This document shows positions 23,608-35,585 of a stretch of DNA of 64,000 nucleotides, piece by piece. The notes beneath the pieces were generated by a model that saw only the letters and a list, made by a program, of their open reading frames with translations, was not told the origin of the DNA and did no database searches. Source of the stretch: Wolfiporia cocos (taxonomy: Eukaryota; Basidiomycota; Agaricomycetes; Polyporales; Phaeolaceae); contig JACCLO010000015.1 in the NCBI GenBank assembly GCA_029448655.1, positions 62,001 through 126,000 of the forward strand, in the 5' to 3' direction. The first letter of the stretch is position 1. Every line of letters begins with the position of its first letter. A program made the translations under genes and the position numbers.

Positions 23608-26600
23608 CTACATGGTATCACGGAGGACCTGCATGATCTCCTTCTGGAATCGAGCAAGATGAGCAGCCAACTCTTCATCGGGTAGCGAGGAATGATCGAG
23701 CGCTTGCGTGAGTTGGGTCCGTAGCTGAGAGCGGACTGAAAGTAGCACCTGCCATAAGGAGTACATACCCTGAGGAGGGCCTTGCGCCGTATGGAGACTT
23801 TGTTCGAGCGGCTATCCTGCTCCTGGCGTTCCTCCATCTCGCTCAAGGCTTCTGCGACCCGCCTTCCCTCGGCGAGGACGTCATTCGGTAGATCGGCAAG
23901 TCGGGCAAGATCAAGACCTGGCACAGATGAAACTTAGCTCAGCGTACCACACAATATGTCCAACAAACCGTAGTGGCTCGTCTGTTCCGGCGCTCCGTCG
24001 ACAACTCTGTGACGAACAGCAAAGGGCCAAGGTCTCGCAAATGTACGCACCTGTATTGAAAAGTCATGCCAAAGTTCGACGTGGATTGGCGTGACCTCTG
24101 CGTCAGAAGTTAACAAAGATACACGAAGCGATTGGTATGGAGAACCTGAACGGCAAGATGAAGGCTGACAAGTTCTGTTAGTAACCGAGATGTAATCATT
24201 CAAAACCTACTCACTTGACAACAGATGGCTGGCGCGACAATGTTGTCGTGAGCTCGCTGAAGTGACTACAGGGCCTGTAAGCAACCCATACATTAGTGAT
24301 AATGGTACAGGTGCATACGTTGCGAAGAAGACATATGACTAGCAAACCAACGGCATTATCAGTAATGTACAGGGACCGCAAAATGAGCCGGTACGACCTT
24401 GAGTTTGATGAGTTCCTCTGCGATGGCATGCGAGATGCCAACTTCTTCCCTTGGAGAGGTGCCGCGGCCAACTTCGTCGATCAGGATGAGAGAATTCTCC
24501 GTAGCAATCCCTGGCACAATTTCGGCATCAAGATGATGCTGGTTTCATAGTTAGCTCAAGTTACAAACCAACGATCATCGCGCAAGATGCCATCTCACTC
24601 GCAAATGTGCTCAGGCTCTTTTCGATATCGTCGTCGTTCGATAGCCGAGTCAGGAGTGCATCGTGCAGTCTGCATGATACGACATTCAAAGAGGCGGTTT
24701 TGGTGATATTTGGAGAAGGTCCGCACCTGAAGCTACCGTACTCAGCAGGAACAAAGCATCCGCACATTGCCATGACTGTCAGCAGCCCAATCTGCCGCAA
24801 GTATATGCTCTTGCCTATGGTCACAGACAATCGGATGTTTGTTGACCATATACGGGCTCGGCGTACCTAACATGCTGCGTTGAATCAGCATTGAGCGATA
24901 GATATGATGAATCAGATGATCAGACGAACTTCGGCCCCTGGACAATTTGAAAAGAGGAAGCCTCGCAGCAATATACATCATTCGGTACAAGCGTCCCGGC
25001 CGCCTGAACGTTCTCTAGAACAGGATGCTGCCCCGCCTTTATGGCTAAGGTTCCCGTGAACTCGGGACGCACTACACCAAGTATTAAGTGGTCACTGTTA
25101 TCTAACTTAGAGGATGCTCACCATAGTCACGCACTAAGAAATCAAAACCAAACCTTACAATCAACATCTCTGTCAGTCTAGCATTTACAGGACGTACGAA
25201 TGCTGGCATGCGCAAAAGACCACAACATGTCCACAATGGCAACGGCCTCCGAAGCTTTGTACAGAGCTCCAATGACATCGACGATCTCGGCGATCAACTC
25301 TTGTATAATCCTGGTATGACCTGTGAGCCGGGTATTGGAATGCCAACCGGTACTACATACTTGTCACTCATGATCAGCGTCTCGTCCAGTGCATCCTTCA
25401 TGCGCGCGTTTCTCTTCTTCTGCTCAAGCTGTGAGCATTCTCACACTGGTAACCTCGTACAGGACTGACCAGCTCGATACTAGAAAAGAGCCACCGCTTT
25501 CTCTGAGCTGTCACATTCACAAAGCCTCTAGGTAGCTCCCCTCGGAGATCTGTCTTCTTCAAAGCAAAAACGAAGCCTGTGTCCTGGTACACTAGACTAA
25601 GAGGCAGGTCGTGTTGCTCCGAGAGTTCGCGGTTCAATGCAAATATATCCCCGACATTCTCCTTGTATGTTTCTCGTGCGACGTCAAGGAGGCGATTGTA
25701 GTTTGCCTGATTTGCTGGATTTGAGCATTAACAAATGATGTTAAGGAGGAGGAAACATACCTTGACGGCGTACACACGTGCATTCACCGCATTCAGGCCG
25801 CGCTGTATAGATCCATCGAATCTCAACGAAGGCTGCGTTATTTGGCACGTACTTTCGCTGAAGCTTCTTCTTCATTCAATGCTTCGCTAACATGCTGTTC
25901 GATTCTTGAAAGTCGCTCGTCAGAGATCATCTACATCGAACAGGCGCTTAGCGCGCATCCAATCTACAATTATATCTCCAGCACCTACGTCCAGTACGAT
26001 TCGTAACGGACGGGAGCGGCTGCCTGTCAAGGCTTTCGCGAGAACGGGCATGTTCTTGACTATGTTTCGGAGACTGAGCATTTGCGCGACGCGAGCGGCA
26101 GCAAGCTTTGCAGTGCTTGTCTCACGCGCCTCGGATGCAGCAAGCTGATGATTCAAATGAGCATTGATACTGTGCATGACCTGAAACGGCGAAAGCTTGC
26201 CGAGCAGATTAGCTTATCGAAGTCCATATTATGGAGGGACTTGAGCGCGTTCTTCATATTGTCGAAACGATTTCCATTCTGTATGAGCTCTTTAAGACAG
26301 TAAGCCGAAATAGACACATCCATGGAGTTGATAGACCTTCGACGACATCAAGGCGCGCCTCTATAGAAGACTGTCTGCAGCATTATTAGATCAACTCCGT
26401 AACGGTTGCAAAATGATATACCAGTGATAGGCGCGAGTACATTTGCCCGGAGGAGGCGAGCACCCATTGCAGTGTATGTATGATTTAATAGCCTAGGTGT
26501 GAATTACTTGAATCGTGGGCATATATTAAGAGACAGAGAGGGTTTACCCAAACATGGAATGGGTGGACCTCTTGAATGAGATGCTGCCCACCAGCTCCAA

Positions 26601-27356
26601 GTTTCGAGCAGTCCTCGGGTTCTATCATCATGCTGCCTTCTACTTGTACATATCGTATGAGGAGCGAAGAAGGAGCAAAGCGTAAATTGAGCTTCGACTC
26701 TGCATACTCGAATAGCGCGCTAGCTGCAGAGAGCGCGTAATACCTATTAATGTTGTTCAGTATAGTCGCAAGGTTTCGGACGCATATACCCACTTGCTGG
26801 ACACCGCGACAAGAGTTGCAGGCCGCTCATCGTCATCAACTATCAGCTGGTTGACAAAGGCAAGTCCTGCGTTTACAGTTGCAACGCGAAGCATGTGCTC
26901 AGTAGTCATATTGCTCACCAGCATCATCGTTCCAGTATTTTCTCATCACTGGATCGACTGTGGCATCAAACTCTTCGATCATGCACTGCACTAGGACCGA
27001 AGTCGACGAGGCTTTCTTTCCTCCAGATGCCATAGGTGTATCTATCAGAGATAAAAAGGTGTTTGGGACCAGAATAATGGATGGAGAATGCAGATGAAGC
27101 TGATGCAGCGTCTTGACATATGTGGGACTGTCCACGAGCTGTGGACCATCATATTGAGCGATGATTCAGTACGAGCTGACTACATGCGCACCTGGATAAG
27201 GGAAACCCTCCCGGTATCCTTGTCCAATGCAGCAAGGCCGACTTCACGTGACACTCCGCGCCCTTCCAGGACATAGCTGGCCTCGTGCCTGGATGATGCG
27301 GCGGTCTGGGGTCGGGCGGTAGCCGGACGCGACTGGGCTGCCCAGCCGCGTGACAT
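23608..27356 (-). CDS. MSH4: MSH4, meiotic MutS homologue (one frameshift)
   Basis: Twenty-six exons joined at consensus splice sites read from ATG 27,356 to TAG 23,608 and total 2,437 nt, which is 812 codons plus one base. Landmarks are SYVLEGRGVSREVGLAAL, TYVKTLHQLHLHSPSIILVP, LNLRNIV-like MLSLRNIVKNMPVLAKAL, RVYAVKANYNRLLDVARETY, LVYQDTGFVFALKK, the Walker A loop GPNMLGKSIYLRQI, Walker B LILIDEVGRGTSPREE, THFSELTTTL, and the tail YGLDLARLADLPNDVL. MSH4 pairs with MSH5 in a clamp that protects crossover intermediates in meiosis. It lacks the mismatch-reading domain, as here. The extra base lies in the CC at 26,613-26,614, after EGSMMIEPE. Walker A has Leu and Ile where MSH proteins have Ser and Thr. 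Exons of 8 nt (24,867-24,874) and 12 nt (25,122-25,133) lie close together, and the intron after 26,201 has a GC donor. Call is firm; functionality is open. Confidence 0.93.
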
Positions 27357-27667
27357 CGCCGTAGCGGGGTGGGATGAGGCAGGGCGTGCAAAGCCAGGAA
27401 AATATGGGACGAGCGTAGCGATCCAGCGAAAAGGAAAAGGCGCGAGACCGAGGGCGACGACAAATGACGGCGGGTTTGAGTCCCCGCATGCGATCGATCG
27501 ACGAGCGGTGCCGAATCTCGGGACATCCTAATAAGGGATCTCAATTGTGCGTACAGGGCAGGTCTGAAACGAATACAATACGAGACTCGAGCAACGGGAG
27601 GACGTACAGGATTGTGAAAGTTAGTTACATGTGTTATCACGCCCACACCGTCCGCCCTATGCCTTAA
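27357..27667. promoter_or_regulatory. Divergent promoter region of MSH4 and its neighbour
   Basis: About 300 bp separate the MSH4 start (minus strand) from the next plus-strand coding sequence. The frame of MSH4 stays open upstream of 27,356 to about 27,470 but has no further ATG, which supports the chosen start. I see no clear TATA box. Confidence 0.4.
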
Positions 27668-28590
27668 TTACTGCGTCTGTGTCCATCTTGTCTTCATCCC
27701 GCCGCGGTGACAGCGTTGCGGTGCTCGCTCCTCTCGACGTGGTCCCGCTGAACACGAAGCAGCACGCGGCGCTATCGGGCTGGGACACGCTCCGTGGCCC
27801 ACGGCGCGTGCTCTACGCCTTGCAGTCAGGTGTCCTGCGTCCCGTTTGCCGCGATCGGTCCCGCATATATAGTAACTCTTCATATGCACTCGCACTCACC
27901 CCCTGGAAGCATCCCTCGCACACGTAGTCTCGCCGACCGTCACGACGCTGCCCGCGATACACCTCTCCACGTCCTTCCCCTGCGCCCGGGCGCCACACGA
28001 CGCAAACGGGCAGGCAGACTGGGAGGAGGACGTATCTGCGCTCTTTCAGTAGGCTGGAATGGCATGCCTACACGCACAGCGGTGAGCTGCGCCATCTCCC
28101 TTTCACACGCCGATCTCACCTCACTCACTCGGCCGCGGCAGGCCGCACGCTGGCGACGCTACCGACCCTTACGTTGCCGTCTACGCGCCGCCCGCGCCGG
28201 CGTCCGTCGCAGACGCGGTGCACGTCCGGTGGACCGGCCTCCTCCACACGCCGTTTGTGACTGACGTCGCGACCGCGCTCATGTTCATCCCCTTCCCTTC
28301 CAATCCCTGCCCTCTCATAGCGGCTCGGTGCTGATTTATTGATATGGTAACTCCGGGCGCCGGGCGCCGGCCACACTTGCTGCTGTGACCGTGCACGGCG
28401 TCCCGACTGTGCCTGCGGCGTATGTTCATGCTGATACTAAGAGGACGGTGCCGCTCGCGCCGTGGGCGGGGTCAGAGGACACGTGATGCTTGCTCCTTGG
28501 GAGGAACGAGGAGGGCCGGAGGAGGAGGACGTGTGGACGCTGGCGGAGACTAGTGTGGGAAAATGGGACGAGCTGGTGGGTGGGTGATCG
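27668..28590 (+). pseudogene. Conserved hypothetical protein with a nonsense codon
   Basis: Protein-like stretches in order are VAVLAPLDVVPLNTKQHAAL, GWDTLRGPRRVLYALQSG, LAHVVSPTVTTLPAIHLSTS, DWEEDVSALF, AGMACLHAQR, DPYVAVYAPPAPASVADAVH, VRWTGLLHTPFVTDVATAL, VTVHGVPTVPAAYVHADT and EEEDVWTLAETSVGKWDELV, ending in TGA near 28,586. Together they suggest a GC-rich gene of some 280 codons with several introns. An in-frame TAG at 28,050 stands where a Trp would fit before AGMACL. The pattern faintly recalls the p40 subunit of fungal ribonuclease P, but I could not confirm this. Start and exon limits are not fixed. Confidence 0.35.
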
Positions 28591-28615
28591 AATCCTCCTC
28601 CGAACCCCGGCCATA

Positions 28616-29734
28616 GGTTTCGACACTGATCGCAATATTGGTCTCCCACTCGAAGCTCAAGCGCTCACTATCCTCGCCAATCGAGACGTCATCCTCGAAG
28701 ACTTCGAGCAGGTGCGGCACTATTTCACGACGCCCCAGCTTCGCAGGTACCTCCTCTTCGATCAAATGCTTCGCGCCGGTCCGATCGACCTCGGGGAGTT
28801 CGCGCTGCCGGGTGGCTACGAAGCTTTACGGTCGCTATGGGCAGAGGATCTACGGTGCCCTCACCAGTTCTCGGAGTATGACTCCACTGCCAACACGACG
28901 ATCGTTCACGGGCAGCCACTTCCCCCTGGGTTCTTCGATCCGCCGACTACCCCTCACGCCGAGGACAGGGACGCACTCACACCAGTGCAGATCGCTACGT
29001 GTGCCGGGCCAGCTGTGTTGATTTCTTTTGCACACTCGTCTCGTTGCTGTCAGAGCTGAAAATAACAACGATTCTCGGAGACCGGCTCGACCCTTCGAGC
29101 ATCAAGGCTGGTAAGACAACTCCAGGCTCCGACGGCAAAGAAGAGCGTGTTGTTCGAACACTTGGCAGGCGCGAGATCAGCGCCGAGCTCATTGTACGCA
29201 TCCTCACTTTTTTGAGAATCAGCATCATGTACTCATGCTATTTTAAGCTACTTTGCACTGGTCAGAAATCTATTACCGATCTTGTCGCACGGGCAATTTC
29301 AGATGCAGTTATACTCGATGGATCGAAGAAAGACTCATACGTGTCAAGCGAACAATGCAGGTCGCTGTCCCAAGTAATCCCGCTGCGCCCGACATGCTAG
29401 TAGATTCTGCCACGGAGGGTGGTGATGAACATTTGCACGTACCACATCCGCACTTATTCGCTAGGGATCAAGCAGACTCGTCAAACGACGACTTCGAGCA
29501 ATTTACGCCTGGCCCTCCGATGATCAAGACTACGCTCTGTCTCGTGAGCAACCCCCCCTCCCTCCTTTCCTAGTTGCTGTTTGGTGCCTCATAAGACTTC
29601 ATTTATAGACTAAACAGCTATATGAGGTTGACGGAGAAGTGGGCGCGAAGATGGATGGGATGCCGGACTTGGAGGCGCATCGGATGTGGCAGTTCTATGG
29701 CGTTGAGACCGACGGAGACAAGATGTATGAGTGA
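28616..29734 (+). CDS. Hypothetical protein
   Basis: A long open stretch reads NIGLPLEAQALTILANRDVI, LEDFEQVRHYFTTPQLRRYL, FALPGGYEALRSLWAEDL. After one or more introns it continues as RYVCRASCVDFFCTLVSLLS, GKEERVVRTLGRREISAELI, RWIEERLIRVKRTMQVAVP, PDMLVDSATEGGDE, and a last exon, LYEVDGEVGAKMDGMPDLEA, ending YGVETDGDKMYE and TGA (29,732-29,734). The N-terminal part looks alpha-helical and the C-terminal part acidic and disordered. I do not recognise the family. Start and intron borders are provisional. Bases 29,735-30,104 appear to be intergenic. Confidence 0.45.
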
Positions 29735-30104
29735 TTGGCTCTCGTATGCATTGTTCGGACATTCTTGTCACTCTACGCCAGCTTTGGTTATGCTTCTTTC
29801 TTGTCTTGTACCATTATCGCATACCTCGCCCTGAAGACAAACGAGCGGCAAGGGTGGCTACTTTCTGCTAATGAGAAATATCATATACCATACATATACC
29901 AGCTATGTTTGAAGCGTCCGCAGAAGCACAAGCTTGTATTCTGGACAACGTCGGCTCGAATCGGCGTCTTAATTCAGAGATGTCTAGTAGCGCGTGCGTT
30001 GCGTCGCGTCACGTATTTGTGATGGATGTGACACTACGCGTTTCCGCGTCGCGCCTTGTTCTTGACAGCCATACTAGTTACTCCTTGTACACCCACCACT
30101 TGAA

Positions 30105-33100
30105 ATGTCTGCCTCCGATTCTCCTTTCAAATTGCTGCAGCAGACTATCTCAAAATCTCGCGCCAAGAATAGCAAAAGTCTAGCAGAGGCCCTCGAGAAG
30201 GTGTCCTCCCACCTCGTCTTACTCGTAAGGCAGCTATTTGGGGCTCAGTGGATGTCTGTTCATCATCATATAGAATTTATCCACGATATCCGAGCAAGCA
30301 TCCAAAGTGTTATCTCAGTGTCTGCGCAGGCCCCTTCTTCCCATATACTCTGCTTTTCCGCAGCCTGCCCTTGAAGCCGCTGCCGCGATTTTCTACAAGG
30401 TCTATCACGAGAAGGTTCTCCCAACTCTTAGAAAGCAGCAGAATGAGCAACAGGGTTATGGGAAGGAGTGCTCAACTCTCTCTTGTCCGGTGTTCTCGTA
30501 TGCTTTAGTTCGATGTTTACGCTTTGTCCGGGAAGCTGACTATGTCCAGGATTTTCTCGATGAAAGTGAAAACGGTAATCTCCATCCCCATTCCCTTCTT
30601 CAGATGGGCTCATGGGTGCGCTAGACAAAGGCAAAAGTAGCAAAGCAAAGGACGTCATAGCAGCCACGCTTTTTCCCAATCTATGCGACATATGTTTCTC
30701 ACCAACTGCTCCGATGATAAGTACTGGTTTACGATGCACTGTACGGTCTCTTACACCTTTATTTATGCGCCAAACTTACACTCATTTCGACATTACCAGG
30801 CATATACTCTTCTCGCCGATTCTGCTGCGATGCATCACGCCAATCAACACACGCTTCGTGACGACCAAATCCTTGGAGGGTGAGCCTGATTCCATTTTAC
30901 CTTACTATGCCGCATACCATTTCTTGTGCGTAGTCGTCGCCTCGGAGCCACCATCTGGCGCACCAAAGGTAAGCTCTCTCGAAGCAGCGTCATGTCAGAT
31001 TCCGATACATGATCCAGATTTCCTTCCTCTGGAGAGCTTGTTGACGCTATTTGCGCGTCTATTGCCTTCAACGAAGGGGGCTGCCTCCGGTCGCGCAAAC
31101 CGTACTGCATTCATCCAGTCTGTGTTCAGCAAGTCGTCTCCCCCGGAAACCACCAGCATCGGACAAAAAGGTCACGGGGCTGCTTGAGAACGTGCCCTCG
31201 GAGGACTGGGACGTGACCTCACGGAAGATTGCCGAAGCACTGGCTGCTGGCGACCGGACTTTGTGAGTAACTTAAGCTGCCGTATTATCACGCTGACCGG
31301 CGCCATATAGCCCGCAGCCTTTTGCGATAGAAGAAGTCTGTGCCTGTGGGCAAACACAACGATGCGATAGGCTATATGTCGATCCCAAGGCAATACTCGT
31401 GAACATGCTCATAGAAGTGTGCCTTTTGACCTTATTCGATGTCCGTCATACGGCGAGCTGATATATGTTCATACATCGATACAGGATAACCAATATGAAT
31501 CCCTGACAATCTCATACACTTCCATACACAAAATAGATATCCTGCGCGAGCGTTCTGGCGAGGAGAGGGTCGGCGCGCAGGTGCAAATTGTCATGTGCAG
31601 TCCTCCTATTCTCGGAGGAGAACCGATAACCTCTGGCATAGACGAAAGCGGCCCAGTTGTAACGTTTACTCTTACGAGCGGCGATCTGGACAGATTCGCA
31701 AATGCGTTGCGCGACAGAGGTCAAGTAAGAAAGCGTAGCTTATACTTTCTATCTGGTTTGCGAGTGCTGACACGGTATCGTAATGCAGGGACAGAAGTAT
31801 AGAGAGATACTCCCACCGAAGCTATCACTAGCGACGTCGCCACTGGTTTTAGATTTTGACACCCAGGGCAAGCCGATGAAACAACTAAGCCAATCCGAGG
31901 TGCGCTAAATTGATCGCATTCTTCCATGACTGATCTCCACTCACTAGAGGATTGAGAAAGTCCAACAATGTGAGTATCACACAATCCATAGCATCCGCGC
32001 TCATCAACACTGTCAACTTTCCGCTAGTCTACAATACCAACCAAAGCAGTGACGAACTCAGCTGCGGATCAGACCTTGATAACGCGACTAGTTCGAGATC
32101 TTCTGCTATCGACGAACGTCAGTCTATGAAATCTACGCCCCATATGCGTTCGAAAAATGTCCGAAGAGAAGCCTTTGGCGCAAGCGATGAGGAACTATGT
32201 GATCCATCTGACGTCGACTCGGTTCTGCTGGCCCCGCCTCAACGTAGGCAACGGTCGGAAGGCCCTAGAGTAATCTCCACTAGGTCAGCCAAATCGTCCG
32301 AATCCCGACTTGCCGGGAAAACCCGCAAGTCGACCAATAAACTCTGTTGCCGCCAAGGCCTACAAGAGAAAGCGAGATTCTACTGAGTGCAGCGAAGACG
32401 GTCCTAACTCAGATAAGCTGGCAGAGGACGCTGTTGCCAATAAACGATCCAAGACTTCCCCGACAGGTCGTAGCGCTCTTTGCACACCAGATCCTCCAGA
32501 GCGCACGGAATCTCAGGTGCTTCAGCCTCGTTCTACAGCGGCGACTAGGGCAACCAAACAGATATCACGGCGAAAAGGAGAAAATATGTTCTCCTACCTC
32601 ATGCTCCCACATGATTGACTATGGTGCTCTACCCGAATCCGATCCATTTTTCGTCTACTCGGAACACGTTGTCTCCTCTCACAGCTTTGTTTGCTCGTCG
32701 CAAGAAGGCCGACAATAAGCCTGCCCTGGAAAGCAAAGCCCCTCAGTCGAGCACGACCAAAGGTAGACCTCATAAAGCAAAGCTCTGGAAGACAAAACCG
32801 TCTCCGCCGGGCCCTATCATCTACCAGGGAGCCTCGGACGACGATCCGTTATGTGACAGGCATGAGCTATCTGACACGTTCGTCGAGGACGAACCTGTCG
32901 AAGAGACTAAGGAAAATCAATCGGAAGTAAAAATCAAGACACACGCAAAGCATGTGGTCCCTGCTCTCGCAGCCAGTGCTTCGACAACGGACAAAAGGGT
33001 ATGTTTGTTCTCTTGCGTTCTCGTGATTGATGAGAAAGCCATATCATGGTCGTGGACTACAGAGGGTCGAAATGTCGAACCCTGCCTTGCAAGAGAAAGC

Positions 33101-34491
33101 TCACCCATTGTCAGGTTCTACCAACATTGCTAAGGCGCGTGTACCGTGACACTTTCTACGCCATACGCTAATACTAAAACAGTCCACAAGCAAAAAGAGA
33201 AAGATTGCGCCATGGGCCAACCTCACTTCTGAAGCCCCCTCACAGATCTGCGACTGTAGACAACAGTACGAGCGGAGTTCCTGGTGTTCACCATGAAGAA
33301 ACCATACAGCCTACACTGAATACTTTGGGATGCACATCTCTGTCCAAGAAGTCTATGTCATCATCCGCATCTGAAAGCCTCTTGACGGGATCTGGTAATG
33401 TTCATACAGGGCCTCTGCCTGAGGAGCCAGCCACCGCTGAAGATTCTATGTCAGACATCTCCGAAGTTGCCAACAAGGCGATACATGCGACCATAGCAGA
33501 TTCCATGCTCGGAACGAATACCACACCAAGATCCGATCGTAATACATTCTCCTGCTCCTCTCGTCATTCCCTCTCCGGAAAAGCTTGAGCAAACTGATTT
33601 TGAGTTGACGGAGGTAACATCTACCCCAATTGGCAAGGTTGTTGAGGTCGATGATTGTGCAGGAGACTCTGTCTCCACGAGAAAGACCCATCCTAGACAT
33701 TCCGTTACCTTCGCGCCAGTCGTGGAAGAATGCGAACCGTTGCCGGAGTTGAACTTTGAGATTGGTTCTCGAGTCAGCCCACATCGCTGAGCCCATACAA
33801 GCGAGAGAGGGCTACTGGTAAACTTATCCATAGATACAACGGCGCACTTCTGACTTTTTGTTGTTAGTGTCACTGGGACTGCTGCTGCAGGATATTGAAC
33901 ACGAGCCTTTCATAGGGCGACGTGACGTGGCTCATTCCGGAAAACAAATATAACGGGTGCTGGGAACCGCTCGCGGTGCAAGGAAGCCACTGCAAATGTC
34001 CAAGACATCGAAGATGTTCTGGCGGGAGTTGCATCAGGTGCCGTAGAAGCTGCTAAGGATATTGCGGTATGCTGAGTATGTGCTCGACCCTCGCAGGCTA
34101 TTTTCGGCAAGATCACGGATCGCTTTGACAGCGTACGTGAAGAAGTGCACATTGATCGGAGTGCAATCCTCCGGGAGGCAGCGCAGGATCCTATGCACAT
34201 GCGTGCGGATAGGTGTGTGCTGACTGCCCATACATACTTCGCATTCTTGCGGACCTGCTGATCCCTGTGAACGGCCACTGCAGTGTCGCCCACTTCAACC
34301 GCCTTATCGACCTCGAGGCCGAATATGCGTCCTCTGGGCGTGCTGTCATTGACAGTTTGGAAGAGTTGCTTCGCGCAAATGAAGGGATATGCTGCAAAAT
34401 AGAAGAGACGATAAAGAGCATCGATCGTACAACACTCGTTGGAAGGATGCCGGTGGTCCTAGTGGAAATTCCCGCGAGCCTGAGACAGTGA
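30105..34491 (+). CDS. Putative meiotic chromosome-axis protein, SYCP2/Red1-like
   Basis: ATG at 30,105 gives MSASDSPFKLLQQTISKSRA. Helical exons follow (AAAAIFYKVYHEKVLPTLRK, FSYALVRCLRFVREADYVQD, VTGLLENVPSEDWDVTSRKI, PFAIEEVCACGQTQRCDRLY), an armadillo-like region of about 400 residues. A PH-like module comes next: DNQYESLTISYTSIHKIDIL, QIVMCSPPILGGEPI, VVTFTLTSGDLDRFANALRD. A long disordered Ser/Lys/Arg-rich part leads to a C-terminal coiled coil: EAAKDIAAIFGKITDRFDSV, HFNRLIDLEAEYASSGRAVI, DSLEELLRANEGICCKIEET. ARM-like, PH-like (Spt16M-like), disordered region and terminal coiled coil in this order is the layout of SYCP2, Red1 and ASY3, the filament-forming core of the meiotic axis. The overall layout supports this more than any single motif. 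It lies 2.7 kb from MSH4. Splice borders, such as GTGAGT...ATATAG before PQPFAIEE, look normal, but I did not fix every exon and a lesion cannot be excluded. Confidence 0.5.
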
Positions 34492-35585
34492 AAGGAATAC
34501 AACCATGTTATAGTAGAGAACGCGGTGAGTTCGCTCGATATCACAAACGCTCTAGTACAAATCATTGCATGTTGATCATCACATGCAGCTGTAGCATGAA
34601 ACAGGAAACAAGACACAGCTGTATACAAGCGATCGGTCCACGCACGCCTCAGAAGGGATAGTGTTAGTTTACATGACCATTGCAAGCGGAAGGTGATATG
34701 TGCAATGCATGTAACTCTCACCTAACTACCGTCATCCGGCATTCGATACTCAAATAACTTGTTGTTCTAACAATGGTATGCCAATAACCCCCGTGCAAAA
34801 CCACCTAGCATTCCAACGCAGCATGAGGAAGCTAAAGTATTCGCCGTGACACCTCGCTACCCAGCTTCCTTTGTTCATACCGTCTCGATACAGAGCACCT
34901 TGTGTTATGCATCCATCGGGCTCATCTCGACCACTGTTGGGGCGCGGCCACTCCTCGCCGGTGTGGCACCCTTCTCTTCCCATCCCGCGCGCCACACTAT
35001 CTTCCATTTTCCACACTCTCGTTGAATGGTTACTTCTTCCATCATTGCCGAACACGCTCTCTGACACCCGTAACATAAGTTTATATCCCATGACGGCGAC
35101 AGCCTGAGACATTGTTTCACGGCATTGCGGCGGGTCTCTTGGCACGGAAAGATTAGGTTTACTTCTCAATAAAATCGGCTATGAGCACAGCTGTGCACGC
35201 ATCAAAGCACGCATTGGTGAGCCGATTTGCTATCGACCTCCGCCATTATGTGGGCTGGAACTGCATCAGAATGGTGCCTGTGCGCAGCACACATGAAAGC
35301 GTGAAGGGGACTTGCTAGGTGCACCATTCACGAAGGGTTCACGAGCCTAGACGATCATTGCGAGATGAACGGGCGTGGTGGTCTCTCACGGTGCCTTGCG
35401 AACAAGTGCCTCGCTAGTGCAGATGCATTTGGGTGACGGGGATCGCGAGATGAACGGACTTAGCGTGAGTTTAAGCGTGAGTCACATTTTGCCCGTGACA
35501 GTGCACCATACGTTCATATAAGACGACGACAGCATGACTATAAGGCGAACGAGAAAAATGGCAATGTGAACGCATATGTAAAGCA
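34492..35585. other. Intergenic, no recognisable gene
   Basis: Only short open frames without protein-like composition are present. Two similar stretches around 35,330-35,390 and 35,430-35,480 (GCGAGATGAACGG) form a weak direct repeat. Confidence 0.4.
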
